A stretch of DNA of 38,527 bases from Victivallales bacterium (GCA_017548425.1 JAFZAB010000110.1:1-38527), one strand, 5' to 3'. Positions 1-8,189 are shown, numbered from the stretch's first letter. The notes: generated by a model not told the origin, from the sequence alone. Made by a program: numbers and translations.

Positions 1-1
1 G

Positions 2-61
2 AAGGTTCTGCAAGGCGCCATCGATTCCATCGAATCAGGCGGCCAACTCATTTGGCTCTAA
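2..61 (+). CDS. 3' end of an unidentified gene (partial)
   Basis: The open frame from base 2 gives 19 residues ending in ESGGQLIWL and a TAA stop at 59-61. Its 5' part lies outside the window. It precedes the TPM/Bat genes on the same strand, so it may be the previous operon member; Bat operons usually start with a MoxR ATPase and a DUF58 protein. The tail is too short to assign to a family. Confidence 0.45.
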   Translation, partial: KVLQGAIDSIESGGQLIWL

Positions 62-62
62 T

Positions 63-118
63 TTAATGCTTAATGCTTACTGCTTAATGCTTAATGCTTA
101 ATGCTTAATGCTTAATGC
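63..118. repeat. Heptamer tandem array (TTAATGC x8)
   Basis: Eight consecutive 7-bp units in unbroken register; seven read TTAATGC and one (77-83) reads TTACTGC. The array starts one base after the stop codon at 59-61 and ends just before the GGAG ribosome binding site of the TPM gene. It is non-coding and belongs with the other heptad arrays at 1413, 5321, 30899 and 31033. It resembles in kind the short tandemly repeated heptanucleotides (STRR) of cyanobacteria. Confidence 0.95.
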
Positions 119-135
119 TTAACATGGAGTGATAA

Positions 136-1413
136 ATGAAGCGGTTTCAAATAGTTGCGGGTTTGGTTTTGATGATGGCGATGGCTGTCATGGGTGGCGT
201 GCCGTCGAAGCCTGCTGAGTTCAACTGCGTGTTCGACTATGGTGGCATGCTGTCATCGGAAGAAACGCAGCTGATACGGATCGCAGGCAACTACATCCGT
301 GCGAAAAGCAAGGCGGAACTGGTCGTCGTCACGGTTGAAAATCTGGATGGCATGGTGCTGGAAGACTATGCGCATGAATTATTTAACACATGGGGCATCG
401 GCGACAAGGAGAAAAACAACGGCGTACTGCTGCTCGTCAACAAGGAAACGACGCTGGCGGGAACGTCCGGCCGTGTGAGAATAGAGGTCGGCTACGGTTT
501 GGAAGGCGCGCTGCCGGACAGTGTCTGCGGACGGATTCTCGACGAGAAGACGTTGCCGGCGTGGGACAAGAAGGAATATGGCCGTGGCATCGTCGAAGGC
601 TACATGGAAATTGTCCGCCGGACGGCGATGGAATACGTTTTGGACATGCCGCAGGAATTGATGGATGCTTGCGGGATGGCGCCGTTGTGGTGCAAGGTCG
701 TCGAACGGCCTGATGATGCGGCGTATGTGGTTGATATTTCGAATGTTCTGGATGATGAGAAACGACAGGCGATGGAGGCGATTTGCACGGAGATGCAATC
801 GTTGGCGAACGTTCAGTTCTATGTCGTGACGGTTGATTGCGGCGGTGAGGATTTGAAAGTGTATGCGTGGTCGCTGATCCGCGCGTGGGGGCTGCTGACG
901 GATGAGAAGACAGATATGGCTCTGTTGTTGTTCGATGCGGGCCGCACAAGTGAGAATAAGCCAGAAAACGCGATGTTGCTGACGGGCAGCAAGTCGATAC
1001 AAAAGAACTACACCGTGATGGATGCAGTGCATTCATCGGCTTCTACATATATCGGAAGTCGTTGGCGGAAAAAGCTGTACGGAGATTGTCTCTACCGAGT
1101 TTATCTTCATACGGCAGAACTTGTCGGGAACGCGTTTCAATTGAATCTGAGCAAGGAGAACAAGGCGTTTTTCTCTGAAATCCATCCTTGGTATGAGAAG
1201 GTTCTGGGCGGAATTTTGGGTTTATTGTGTTGTCTTGGGATACCGTTTTTGGTAATACGGCATATTTGGGACTTATTTAGTGGGTTGGGAGGCGGAGGTA
1301 GTTCCGGCGGTTATTCCAGTGGCAGCTCAAGAAGTTATTCCAGTCACAGTTCAGGCGGTGGCGGCGGTGGCTTCGGCGGTGGCAGTTCGGGCGGCGGAGG
1401 AGCGTCGCGGTAA
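136..1413 (+). CDS. TPM-domain membrane protein with two tandem TPM domains
   Basis: 425 residues. A signal peptide (residues 1-21, MKRFQIVAG then a hydrophobic stretch ending near MGG) is followed by a first TPM domain (about 28-170: FDYGGMLSSEE, VVVTVENLDG, WGIGDKEKNNGVLLLV, GYGLEGALPD). A second, more diverged copy covers about 195-335 (VVDISNVLDDE, QFYVVTVD, AWGLLTDEKTDMALLLF). A transmembrane helix follows near 355-380, then a Gly/Ser tail. This is the YgcG/TPM layout, but YgcG-type proteins normally have one TPM domain and about 280 residues. GGAG at 125-129 supports this start. The gene opens the Bat cluster; TPM proteins often occur near LemA or Bat genes and are exported with an extracytoplasmic TPM domain. 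The biochemical role is unknown; the old phosphatase label is weakly supported. Confidence 0.85.
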   Translation: MKRFQIVAGLVLMMAMAVMGGVPSKPAEFNCVFDYGGMLSSEETQLIRIAGNYIRAKSKAELVVVTVENLDGMVLEDYAHELFNTWGIGDKEKNNGVLLLVNKETTLAGTSGRVRIEVGYGLEGALPDSVCGRILDEKTLPAWDKKEYGRGIVEGYMEIVRRTAMEYVLDMPQELMDACGMAPLWCKVVERPDDAAYVVDISNVLDDEKRQAMEAICTEMQSLANVQFYVVTVDCGGEDLKVYAWSLIRAWGLLTDEKTDMALLLFDAGRTSENKPENAMLLTGSKSIQKNYTVMDAVHSSASTYIGSRWRKKLYGDCLYRVYLHTAELVGNAFQLNLSKENKAFFSEIHPWYEKVLGGILGLLCCLGIPFLVIRHIWDLFSGLGGGGSSGGYSSGSSRSYSSHSSGGGGGGFGGGSSGGGGASR

Positions 1414-1447
1414 ATTAACAATTAATAATTAACAGTTTACGATTAAA
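1413..1447. repeat. Heptamer array (AATTAAC type, 5 units)
   Basis: Units AATTAAC, AATTAAT, AATTAAC, AGTTTAC and GATTAAA follow one another in 7-bp register. The first unit uses the last base of the TAA stop codon at 1411-1413. The array is more degenerate than that at 63-118 but has the same period and the same TTA core. It lies in the 80-bp gap before batA. Confidence 0.75.
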
Positions 1448-1493
1448 CAATTTTGTGAAAAAAGTCGTACATAAAGATTTCAGATAAAGGATC

Positions 1494-2555
1494 ATGTTTC
1501 GATTTGAATCTCCATGGTGGTTTTTGGCGCTGATCGTGCCCGTTGGCTTGTGGGCATGGCGCTGGTGGCGCCGTCGCCGCAAGGCTGGCGTGCGTTTTTC
1601 GTCAGTGTCGAATGCGAGACAGGCGGGGCGTTCGTGGCGGCAGCGTCTGCAATGGCTGCCGACGGCGCTTGGCGACGTCGCGTTGATTCTGCTTGTCGTC
1701 TGTCTGGCGCGGCCCCAGGCGGGCAATGAACGCGTCCGTGACATCAGCGAAGGCATTGCGATTGAGATGATTGTGGATCGTTCGGGTTCCATGGGGCAGG
1801 AGATGCAGTATGAAGGTCATGAAATGACGCGTCTGGAGGTTGTGAAAGACGTTTTCCAGCGGTTTGTCTATGGCGACGGGAAGAGCCTGGAAGGCCGTCC
1901 GAACGATTTGATCGGTATCATTTCATTCGCGCGATATGCGGAGACGGCATGTCCTTTGACGTTGAGCCAGAAGGTGTTGAAGACGCTGGTCGATAAAATC
2001 GATTTGGCGCGAGACCAGTCGGAGGACGGAACGGCTATTGGTGAAGCGTTGGCGTTGGGCATCGCTCGGTTGCACACGGCGGACGAGACGCTGGCGAAGC
2101 AGTTGAAGAAGAATAAGACGGACTACCATATCAAAAGCAAAGTCATTATTCTGCTGACGGACGGCGAGAACAATGTCGGGCGGAAGGTGGAATCCGTGAT
2201 CGATCTGGCGGTGAAATGCGGCGTTCGCGTACACGTCATCGGCGTGAGCGGCAACGGCATGATGGTCGTCCAGACACCATTCGGACGGAAGAAACTGCCC
2301 GTTCGGCAGCCGCAATTGGATACGCGTGAACTGGAAGCACTCGCCTCGAAGACAGGCGGCACGTTCCAGATGGCCACGTCTGCGGAACGCCTGCTGGAAA
2401 TCTACGGCGACATTGACAAGATGGAGCGGACGCAGATTGAAAGCATTCGGTTTGTGGATTACAAGGAGTTGTTCCAGCCATTGGCGCTGACGGCGCTCGG
2501 GCTGGTTGTGTTGAAATTGTTGTTGGAAGCGAGCTTGTTTAGAAGGCTGCCATGA
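1494..2555 (+). CDS. batA: BatA-like von Willebrand A membrane protein
   Basis: 353 residues, the usual BatA length. The N-terminus has two membrane segments (PWWFLALIVPVGLWAW near 8-23 and GDVALILLVVCLA near 60-72), the family start. The VWA domain (about 90-300) has a complete MIDAS: DRSGS, the Thr of DGTAIGEAL and the Asp of LLTDGENN. A C-terminal helix (LALTALGLVVLKLLLEA) anchors the protein. The start follows an AAAGGATC sequence. Bat proteins form a cell-envelope complex, first linked to aerotolerance in Bacteroides fragilis and to stress survival elsewhere; the molecular activity is not settled. It is followed by batB, batC, batD and batE on the same strand, so co-transcription is likely. 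The gap to batB carries hairpin repeats. Confidence 0.9.
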   Translation: MFRFESPWWFLALIVPVGLWAWRWWRRRRKAGVRFSSVSNARQAGRSWRQRLQWLPTALGDVALILLVVCLARPQAGNERVRDISEGIAIEMIVDRSGSMGQEMQYEGHEMTRLEVVKDVFQRFVYGDGKSLEGRPNDLIGIISFARYAETACPLTLSQKVLKTLVDKIDLARDQSEDGTAIGEALALGIARLHTADETLAKQLKKNKTDYHIKSKVIILLTDGENNVGRKVESVIDLAVKCGVRVHVIGVSGNGMMVVQTPFGRKKLPVRQPQLDTRELEALASKTGGTFQMATSAERLLEIYGDIDKMERTQIESIRFVDYKELFQPLALTALGLVVLKLLLEASLFRRLP

Positions 2556-2559
2556 TTTT

Positions 2560-2673
2560 GCACAGGGCGGAGCCTGTGCATCATCATGCTGTGTAGCCTG
2601 TGCATCATCATGCTGCGGAGCTTGCGCATCATCATGCTCATAGCGCAAGGCGGAGCTTGCGCATCATCATGCT
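2560..2673. repeat. Four 24-bp repeats forming two covarying hairpins between batA and batB
   Basis: Four 24-bp units lie at 2567-2590, 2591-2614, 2615-2638 and 2650-2673; all end in CATCATCATGCT. Two hairpins with the same GCGGAG loop can form: GCACAGG (2560-2566) with CCTGTGC (2573-2579), and GCGCAAG (2643-2649) with CTTGCGC (2656-2662). The two stems differ at two positions, each compensated in the other arm. The array begins 5 bases after the batA stop and ends before the batB ribosome binding site (AGAAGG at 2675-2680). Confidence 0.92.
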
Positions 2674-2687
2674 AAAGAAGGTATAAT

Positions 2688-3710
2688 ATGCACGGAATTT
2701 GGCAATCTATTGACATGCTGCATTTGCTGTGGCTGCTGCCGTTTCTGCTGGCCGTTTTCATGATGGACGGCCAGCGGCGGAAGGCGCTGCTCAGCCGTTT
2801 GGCGGCGGTTCCAGAACTGTTGAAACGGATGACGGAATGCGTCAATCTGGCGGCGCGACGCTGGAAGAAGGCGTTGGCGCTGTTGGGCTTGGCGTTTTTG
2901 ATCGTCGGTTTGGCGAGACCGTCGTGGAATCCGACGCGGCGCGATTTGCGCCGCCGTGGCCGCGACGTCGTGTTCGTCTTGGACGTTTCGAAAAGCATGT
3001 TGGCGGACGATTTGAAACCGAGCCGTCTGGAACGCGCGAAACTGGCCATTGAAGACTGTCTCGACGTCATGGACGGCGACCGCGCAGGTTTGGTCGTGTT
3101 TGCGGGAACGTCTCTTGTTAAATGCCCGTTGACAATGGATTACGGCTTCTTCCGGATGATGTTGGACGATGTCGATGTGAACAGCGTGTCGCGCGGCGGC
3201 ACGATGATCGGCGACGCGTTGCGGAAGGTCATGGACGAGGCGTTCGACGATCAGGAGAAGCAGTTCAAAGATGTCGTGCTGATTACGGACGGCGAAGACC
3301 AAGGCAGTTTTCCTGTCGAAGCCGCGGAGAAATTGGCGGAACGCGGCATGCGGCTGATTGCGGTCGGTTTGGGTGACGAATCGGCTGGCACGAGCATCAT
3401 GGCTCCTGACGAAGACGGCCGCCGCCATATCGTGAAATACAAAGGCGAAGTTGTTCGAAGCAAATTGGACAGCGAGACGTTGCGGCAGATGGTTGCGAAG
3501 ACGCGTGATGGCAGATATTTACCGGTGGCGACGAGCGACTTTGATTTGGGCGGCGTCTATATGTCGTTGATTGCGAGCGAGGAGAAGCGCGATTTGGAGG
3601 AGAAGTCGGTGGAAATCTATGAAGAGAAGTTCCAAATCTTTCTAGGCGCGGCATTTGTGCTATTGGCAGGCGCGGAGCTGATAGGGGATAGGAGAAGGAA
3701 ACTCAATTAA
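2688..3710 (+). CDS. batB: BatB-like von Willebrand A membrane protein
   Basis: 340 residues, normal for BatB. The N-terminal helix (LLWLLPFLLAVFMM, about 12-25) is followed by a second one near 63-76 (ALALLGLAFLIVGLA). The VWA domain has the MIDAS motifs DVSKS, the Thr of GGTMIGDAL and the Asp of LITDGEDQG. A C-terminal helix (FLGAAFVLLAGAELI) is followed by a basic tail. AGAAGG seven bases upstream supports the start. It is a paralogue of the preceding batA; the two are expected to sit together in the inner membrane with their VWA domains outside the cytoplasm. A dispersed repeat begins 13 bases after the stop. Confidence 0.9.
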   Translation: MHGIWQSIDMLHLLWLLPFLLAVFMMDGQRRKALLSRLAAVPELLKRMTECVNLAARRWKKALALLGLAFLIVGLARPSWNPTRRDLRRRGRDVVFVLDVSKSMLADDLKPSRLERAKLAIEDCLDVMDGDRAGLVVFAGTSLVKCPLTMDYGFFRMMLDDVDVNSVSRGGTMIGDALRKVMDEAFDDQEKQFKDVVLITDGEDQGSFPVEAAEKLAERGMRLIAVGLGDESAGTSIMAPDEDGRRHIVKYKGEVVRSKLDSETLRQMVAKTRDGRYLPVATSDFDLGGVYMSLIASEEKRDLEEKSVEIYEEKFQIFLGAAFVLLAGAELIGDRRRKLN

Positions 3711-3723
3711 CCCATTGAATGAT

Positions 3724-3903
3724 AACCACGAAATACACGAAAGAGCACGAAATTTCAAACCACTGAATACACTGAATACACTGAAAAGCCTCGCCGCCGG
3801 GCCGGCAAGCTCAAGAAGGATTGGTTTGTAAAACGAAGATCCAACAGTAAATGAATTCAACGGCTCCGGCGGCTCGGCGGTTTGAAAGCGCTTCGAGCGG
3901 AAG
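3724..3903. repeat. Dispersed intergenic repeat, copy 1 (modules L and R)
   Basis: Module L (3724-3792) is made of CACGAA units followed by ACTGAATAC units and ends in GCCTCGCCG. Module R (3861-3903) starts GGCTCCGGCGGCTCGGCGG and ends GCGGAAG. The same two modules in the same order occur at 27072-27280 and 27384-27574. Copy 1 has a shortened module R. The closing GCGGAAG lies 7 bases before an ATG at 3911 and could be the ribosome binding site of batC. Similar CACGAA/CACTGAA intergenic repeats are widespread in environmental bacterial genomes. Confidence 0.85.
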
Positions 3904-3910
3904 TTTCTGT

Positions 3911-5293
3911 ATGAAAAACAACATGATGAATGATAATCGCATGAGATGTTCAATGAACATTGGAAAAGTCATGAGAATGGCGCTGGCAATGATGGCGGCG
4001 GCGATGGTTGCCGCCGCAGATGATCCATCTTTTAAAGAATCTTTAAAAGATGGTATAAGGGCCTATAAAAACGGAGATTACAAGGATGCTGCCAAGAAAT
4101 TCGAAGACGCGGGAAAACTGCGTCCTGACGATGCGCGGGTGAAATACAATGAAGCGTTGGCGCGCTATCGGAATGGTGACATGACAGAAGCGAATAAGTG
4201 TTTCCAAGATGCTTTGGAAAAGGGATGGGATGAAAGCGATGCTTTCAAGGAGTCCTGTAAGCTTGGTAGTGGCAATAGTTTGTATAATGAGAGCAGGCAG
4301 ATACAGAAAGAAGCAGAAAAAGAAAAAAAAGAGCAAGAAGCTGAAACGAATGATTTGAAGAAAGCCATCGATAAATTAGATAGTGCCATAAAAAAATTAG
4401 AAGTAGCTAAAAAGAACTGTGAAGAGGGAATGGCAACTTATGGTGAAGCGAAGAAGTCGCGAAAAGTGAGAAGAACAGCGCAGGTGAATCTGAGAAATGC
4501 ACGTCAACACAAGAGAAAAATAGTAAATGATTTGAAAAAATGGAATAAAGAATTGGAAGAATTGAAAAAACTTTTGCCTCCACCTCCGAAAGACGGTCAG
4601 AAGCAGGACGGCGAAAAGCAAGACGGTGAGCAACAACAAGACGGCCAGCAGCAACAGCAAGATGGTCAGAAGCAAGATGGCGAACAACAGCAACAACAAG
4701 GCGAACAGCAACAGCAGCAAGGCGAACAGCAGCAGAAGGATGCTGGCGAGCAGTTGAAAGAGTTGGCGAAACGACAGTCGCAGGAAGCGGATAAGAACGA
4801 ACAAGGTCAGCAGAGTCAGCAGCAGGCTGCCGATGAGCAGAAAAAGCTCAGCGACGAGACGGAGCAGATACGTCAGGATATGGAACAGCAGCGTGAAGAA
4901 GAAGACAAGCAGAACGGCAAGCCTTCTGAAAAATCTGATGCCGAGCAGAAGCTTGATGAGGCGCGAGACGCCCAGAAGAAGGCGGAAGAGTCTCTGAAAG
5001 AAGGAGATATGAAATCTGCATCGGAGGCGCAGAAGGAAGCCGCCGAGAAGCTTGACGAGGCGCATAAGGCCATGTCCGAAGGCGAGAAGAAAGATCAGGA
5101 AGACCAACAACAGCAACCACCGCAGCAGCAACCGCCTCAGCAGGCTGAACAACAGGAACAGCAAGACGAGAGCGAAGAGCAAGGAAAGTCCGAAACGGAG
5201 AACGAAATACAAGATATTTTGGACCAAGAGCGCAATAATCAACGCAAACGGCTGAAACTCTTGCGCGTTAAGCCTGTCGAACGAGATTGGTAA
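3911..5293 (+). CDS. batC: BatC-like TPR protein with a long Gln-rich segment
   Basis: 460 residues from this ATG. A signal sequence (hydrophobic MALAMMAAAMVAAA) is followed by two or three TPR units (GIRAYKNGDYKDAAKKFEDA, ALARYRNGDMTEANKCFQDA). Next come a Lys/Glu coiled coil (about 110-210), a low-complexity Gln/Asp/Gly/Glu region (about 215-290) and a second acidic coiled coil. The C-terminus ends KPVERDW, like the V-x-K/R-D-W end common in Bat TPR proteins. The frame is open from 3851, but that 5' part lies in a dispersed repeat, so a later start is more likely: 3911 (GCGGAAG upstream) or 3953, which gives a shorter signal peptide. The long Q-rich insert is unusual. TPR segments probably help assemble the VWA complex. 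Confidence 0.82.
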   Translation: MKNNMMNDNRMRCSMNIGKVMRMALAMMAAAMVAAADDPSFKESLKDGIRAYKNGDYKDAAKKFEDAGKLRPDDARVKYNEALARYRNGDMTEANKCFQDALEKGWDESDAFKESCKLGSGNSLYNESRQIQKEAEKEKKEQEAETNDLKKAIDKLDSAIKKLEVAKKNCEEGMATYGEAKKSRKVRRTAQVNLRNARQHKRKIVNDLKKWNKELEELKKLLPPPPKDGQKQDGEKQDGEQQQDGQQQQQDGQKQDGEQQQQQGEQQQQQGEQQQKDAGEQLKELAKRQSQEADKNEQGQQSQQQAADEQKKLSDETEQIRQDMEQQREEEDKQNGKPSEKSDAEQKLDEARDAQKKAEESLKEGDMKSASEAQKEAAEKLDEAHKAMSEGEKKDQEDQQQQPPQQQPPQQAEQQEQQDESEEQGKSETENEIQDILDQERNNQRKRLKLLRVKPVERDW

Positions 5294-5396
5294 TCTCCGT
5301 TTCGTGAGCGAAACGGAGAGGCTTATGGCCTATGGCTTATGGCTTATGGCTTATGGCCTATGGCTGGTGGTTAGTTGTTAATGGTTAGTGGTTTGC
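5294..5396. repeat. Hairpin plus GCTTATG heptad array after batC
   Basis: Directly after the TAA stop (5291-5293), TCTCCGTTTCG (5294-5304) pairs perfectly with CGAAACGGAGA (5309-5319) around a TGAG loop. One G follows, then heptads from 5321: GCTTATG, GCCTATG, three GCTTATG, GCCTATG, GCTGGTG, then degenerate GTTAGTT, GTTAATG and GTTAGTG, all in register to 5390. There is no T-tract, so the hairpin is not a standard intrinsic terminator. The array runs up to the batD start codon. Confidence 0.92.
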
Positions 5397-5398
5397 AG

Positions 5399-7321
5399 AT
5401 GTTGAAAATGAAAAAGACATTGTTTTTATTCATTATATGTTTAGGGCTTGCGGGCTGGGCGCAGTTTAATTTCCAGTTCGGCGGAGGCATGCCACAAAGG
5501 CAGGAGCCTATTCGGCTCGGCATCGATTCGCAGGACATTTTTCTTGGCGAGACGGTGACATTTCAGATTCAAGTTTCCGTGGATGATGATTCCAAAGACA
5601 AAGTTGTCATGCCGGATTTCCCTGAATCGCAAGACTATACGGTTGTTGCGAGGCCACCATCGACGGGAACGAGTTCCTTTACATCCATCGTCAACGGCAA
5701 ACGAACGGAAAGCCACACGACCAACACGACGTATTCCTATCAGATCACACCGAAGCGAATCGGACAGGTGACGTTGCCGTCGATGACCATCAAAATTGGT
5801 AGCAAGACATATCGTACGCAAGAGGTTCCGATTACGGTACGTAAGGCGGAGAAACTGGACGATTTGAAAGTGACGATGACGGTGTCGAATCCGTCGTGCT
5901 ACGTTGGTGAATCTGTCATGCTGAACTGGCGGTGGGAGATTGCGCGGGACGTGAAGGATTTCCAATTTTCATTGCCTGTTTTGGAGATGGACGCGTTTTC
6001 GTATCCGGAAGTCGAACCGAAAATCGACCAGACGCGCCGTAATGAATTTTTGTGGATTCCATTAGCTTCTGGCGAAAAACTGTTGGGGCGTCGTCGTTCC
6101 GGGCCAGGCGGCAGCACCATCATTGAATTTTCGCAACCGATGGTGACGAAGCGGGCGGGCGAGTTCGAATTGCCGCCATCTGTCGTCATCTGTGCGGTTT
6201 ATGACGAACGGGCAGGGCGTCAGCAACGTCATCGTGGCGGCTGGCCGTTTGACGATGATGATTTTCCGTCATTTTTCGGTCCTGCACGTCCGACGCGTCG
6301 TGTCAGCGTGCAGTCGGATCCTGTGAAATTCACTGTGAAAGAATTGCCGGCGGCAGGGCGTCCGAAGAGTTTCAGCGGAATCGTCGGAAAATGTTCGCTG
6401 ATGACGATGGCGGATCCGCTGGAAGTCAGTGTCGGCGATCCGATTCAGTTGACGTTGCAGTTGAGCGGACCTGCGTATCTGGAGACGGTAAAACTGCCGT
6501 CGCTGTCATCACAAGAAGCGTTGGCAGAGCATTTTAAGATTTCCGGAGAGGACGATCCAGGCGTCGTGGAAGGCGATGTGAAAAAGTTCACGCGAATTCT
6601 GCGTGCGAACGACGTGAACGTGAAGGAGATTCCCGCGATTGAGATCAGTTATTTCGATTCGGAGACGGGCAAATATGAAATCGCGCGGAGCCCTGCGATT
6701 CCATTGCAAGTCCAAGCGGCTAAGCAGGTTACGGCTCAGGATGCGGAAGGCCTCCGCATGGCGGGGGCCGTTGCGGCGGCTCCGAAACTGGAGTCGGAAG
6801 TGAAAGTCCGCGAAGGCGGTCTTGTGAACAACTACGCCGTCCGTGAACTGCTTGCGAACGAGCGATTGAAGACGCAAAGTCTTCTGAAATCGCCAGTTGG
6901 GCTTGCCGTATTGGCGGGTATGCCATTGCTTTATTTGGTTGTGTTCGGAATTGGCTGGATGCGGAGCGTTGGTCTTGCGGATCCAGCCGCGGCGGCGAGC
7001 CGCCGCGCGGGTGGTCGTTGCATGGGCATGATCGACACGGCGGAGAAGTCCAACGATGCGCTGTCGGGCGTGTTAGATGCTCTGCGGCAGTATCTTGGAG
7101 CAAAATTGCACATGACGGGCGACGCGTTGACGTTTGGCGACGTGCATGAACCGTTGCGTCGGCAAGGCGTTGATGATGCGTTGCTTGGCGAATTGAAGGA
7201 TTTGTTCACGCGTTGTGAGGAGAGCCGCTATGCGGGCGGAGGCAGTCTCGACGGCGCGACGGCTTGCCGCCGCGCCCGCGAAATCGTCCGCAAACTGGAG
7301 AGCTTGAAGCTGAAGCCTTGA
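5399..7321 (+). CDS. batD: BatD-like protein (oxygen tolerance family)
   Basis: About 640 residues, typical for BatD. A signal peptide (MKKTLFLFIICLGLAGWAQ) is followed by repeated beta-sandwich domains from about residue 30 (GIDSQDIFLGETVTFQIQV, MPDFPESQDYTVV, TYSYQITPKRIGQVTLPS, VTMTVSNPSCYVGESV). A transmembrane helix lies near 525-542 (GLAVLAGMPLLYLVVFGIGW), and an alpha-helical cytoplasmic tail follows, as in the family. The frame is open from 5375. Starts at 5399 (MLKMKKT) or 5408 (MKKT) place the signal peptide properly, and I chose 5399. No clear ribosome binding site exists because the heptad array runs into the start. Role: periplasmic part of the Bat membrane complex, inferred from the family. 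Confidence 0.87.
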   Translation: MLKMKKTLFLFIICLGLAGWAQFNFQFGGGMPQRQEPIRLGIDSQDIFLGETVTFQIQVSVDDDSKDKVVMPDFPESQDYTVVARPPSTGTSSFTSIVNGKRTESHTTNTTYSYQITPKRIGQVTLPSMTIKIGSKTYRTQEVPITVRKAEKLDDLKVTMTVSNPSCYVGESVMLNWRWEIARDVKDFQFSLPVLEMDAFSYPEVEPKIDQTRRNEFLWIPLASGEKLLGRRRSGPGGSTIIEFSQPMVTKRAGEFELPPSVVICAVYDERAGRQQRHRGGWPFDDDDFPSFFGPARPTRRVSVQSDPVKFTVKELPAAGRPKSFSGIVGKCSLMTMADPLEVSVGDPIQLTLQLSGPAYLETVKLPSLSSQEALAEHFKISGEDDPGVVEGDVKKFTRILRANDVNVKEIPAIEISYFDSETGKYEIARSPAIPLQVQAAKQVTAQDAEGLRMAGAVAAAPKLESEVKVREGGLVNNYAVRELLANERLKTQSLLKSPVGLAVLAGMPLLYLVVFGIGWMRSVGLADPAAAASRRAGGRCMGMIDTAEKSNDALSGVLDALRQYLGAKLHMTGDALTFGDVHEPLRRQGVDDALLGELKDLFTRCEESRYAGGGSLDGATACRRAREIVRKLESLKLKP

Positions 7322-7330
7322 AAAATATCT

Positions 7331-7366
7331 GTCTCTTTTGTCCTTTTCGTCCCTTTAGTCCCTTTT
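7331..7366. repeat. Nonamer array (GTCCCTTTT type, 4 units)
   Basis: Units GTCTCTTTT, GTCCTTTTC, GTCCCTTTA and GTCCCTTTT are in exact 9-bp register. They lie 9 bases after the batD stop and just before batE. The complementary array (GAAAGGGAC) lies at the other end of batE (8188-8214), so the gene is flanked by inverted copies. Confidence 0.85.
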
Positions 7367-7373
7367 TGAGCAT

Positions 7374-8189
7374 ATGAAAAAAACTTTTGCATTCATCATT
7401 TTCTGTTTGGTGTCCGTCATGGTCCATGGGCAGGGCGAAGCGTTGCCTGAAAACGAGCGGAGCCGTCTCTGCCAGGAGGCGGAGCAGTATTTCACGGAAG
7501 GATTGGAACTGTCGCGCGACGGCAAGAAGACGGAGGCGGCGGAGGCGTTGGACAAGGCGGCGGCGCGTTATGAACGCGTCGCTTCCGACAAGACGTTTGC
7601 CAACGGAAAATTGTTCTATAATCTTGGAAATGTGTATTTTCTGAAAGATGATCTTGGACGGGCGATACTGAATTACCGCCGCGCGGAACGGTATCTGCCG
7701 TTTGACAAGAAACTGCAGGACAACATGGCGTTCGCGCGGTCGCGCCGCGTCGATGTCATTGAGGAGCATGAGCAAAAACGTGTTATGAAAACGCTGTTTT
7801 TCTTGCATTACGACTTGCCGTTGGTGTGGCGTGAGGGGATATTATTAGGATGTTTCGCGTTATTCTGGGCGGCGTTGATTGCGTTGCGGTGGCGGAAGGA
7901 CGGCTGGCTGCGTTGGGTGGCGGGTCTGTCGTGCATCGTGGCGGTGGTGTTCGGCGTGTCGGTCTGGATGTCGTATCGTGAACTGCGGCAACCACCTGCG
8001 GTGATTGTCGCGACGTCGGTTGACGCCCGAAAAGGCGGCAGTGAAGCCTATGACAAGAGCTTCGAAAAGCCGTTGCACGCGGGCACGGAAGTGACGTTGA
8101 CGGATGACAACGGCGGCTGGGTGGAAATCCGTCTCGGCAACGGCGAGACAGGTTGGTTGCCGAAAGACGCTGTGGGAATTGTGGAGTGA
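7374..8189 (+). CDS. batE: BatE-like TPR and SH3-domain membrane protein
   Basis: 271 residues. The signal-like N-terminus (MKKTFAFIIFCLVSVMVHG) is followed by TPR repeats (about 35-125, including LFYNLGNVYFLKDDLGRAIL and YRRAERYLPFD). Two transmembrane helices follow (about 157-171 LGCFALFWAALIALRW, and 180-200 GLSCIVAVVFGVSVWM), then a bacterial SH3-like domain (about 208-271, ending ETGWLPKDAVGIVE). TPR, two helices and SH3 is the usual BatE layout. It is the last Bat gene of the cluster. No good Shine-Dalgarno site is seen because the gap is filled by the nonamer array. Probably an assembly or scaffold subunit. Confidence 0.85.
   Translation: MKKTFAFIIFCLVSVMVHGQGEALPENERSRLCQEAEQYFTEGLELSRDGKKTEAAEALDKAAARYERVASDKTFANGKLFYNLGNVYFLKDDLGRAILNYRRAERYLPFDKKLQDNMAFARSRRVDVIEEHEQKRVMKTLFFLHYDLPLVWREGILLGCFALFWAALIALRWRKDGWLRWVAGLSCIVAVVFGVSVWMSYRELRQPPAVIVATSVDARKGGSEAYDKSFEKPLHAGTEVTLTDDNGGWVEIRLGNGETGWLPKDAVGIVE

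Noticed and set aside
4590..4745. CAG/CAA-rich tract as a possible non-coding tandem repeat
   Set aside because: It stays in frame inside batC and encodes the Gln-rich linker; irregular unit length.
4397..5242. 281-residue Leu/Phe-rich frame on the - strand that looks like a membrane protein
   Set aside because: It is the complement of the Lys/Glu/Gln-rich part of batC; CAG/AAG codons read as CTG/CTT on the other strand.
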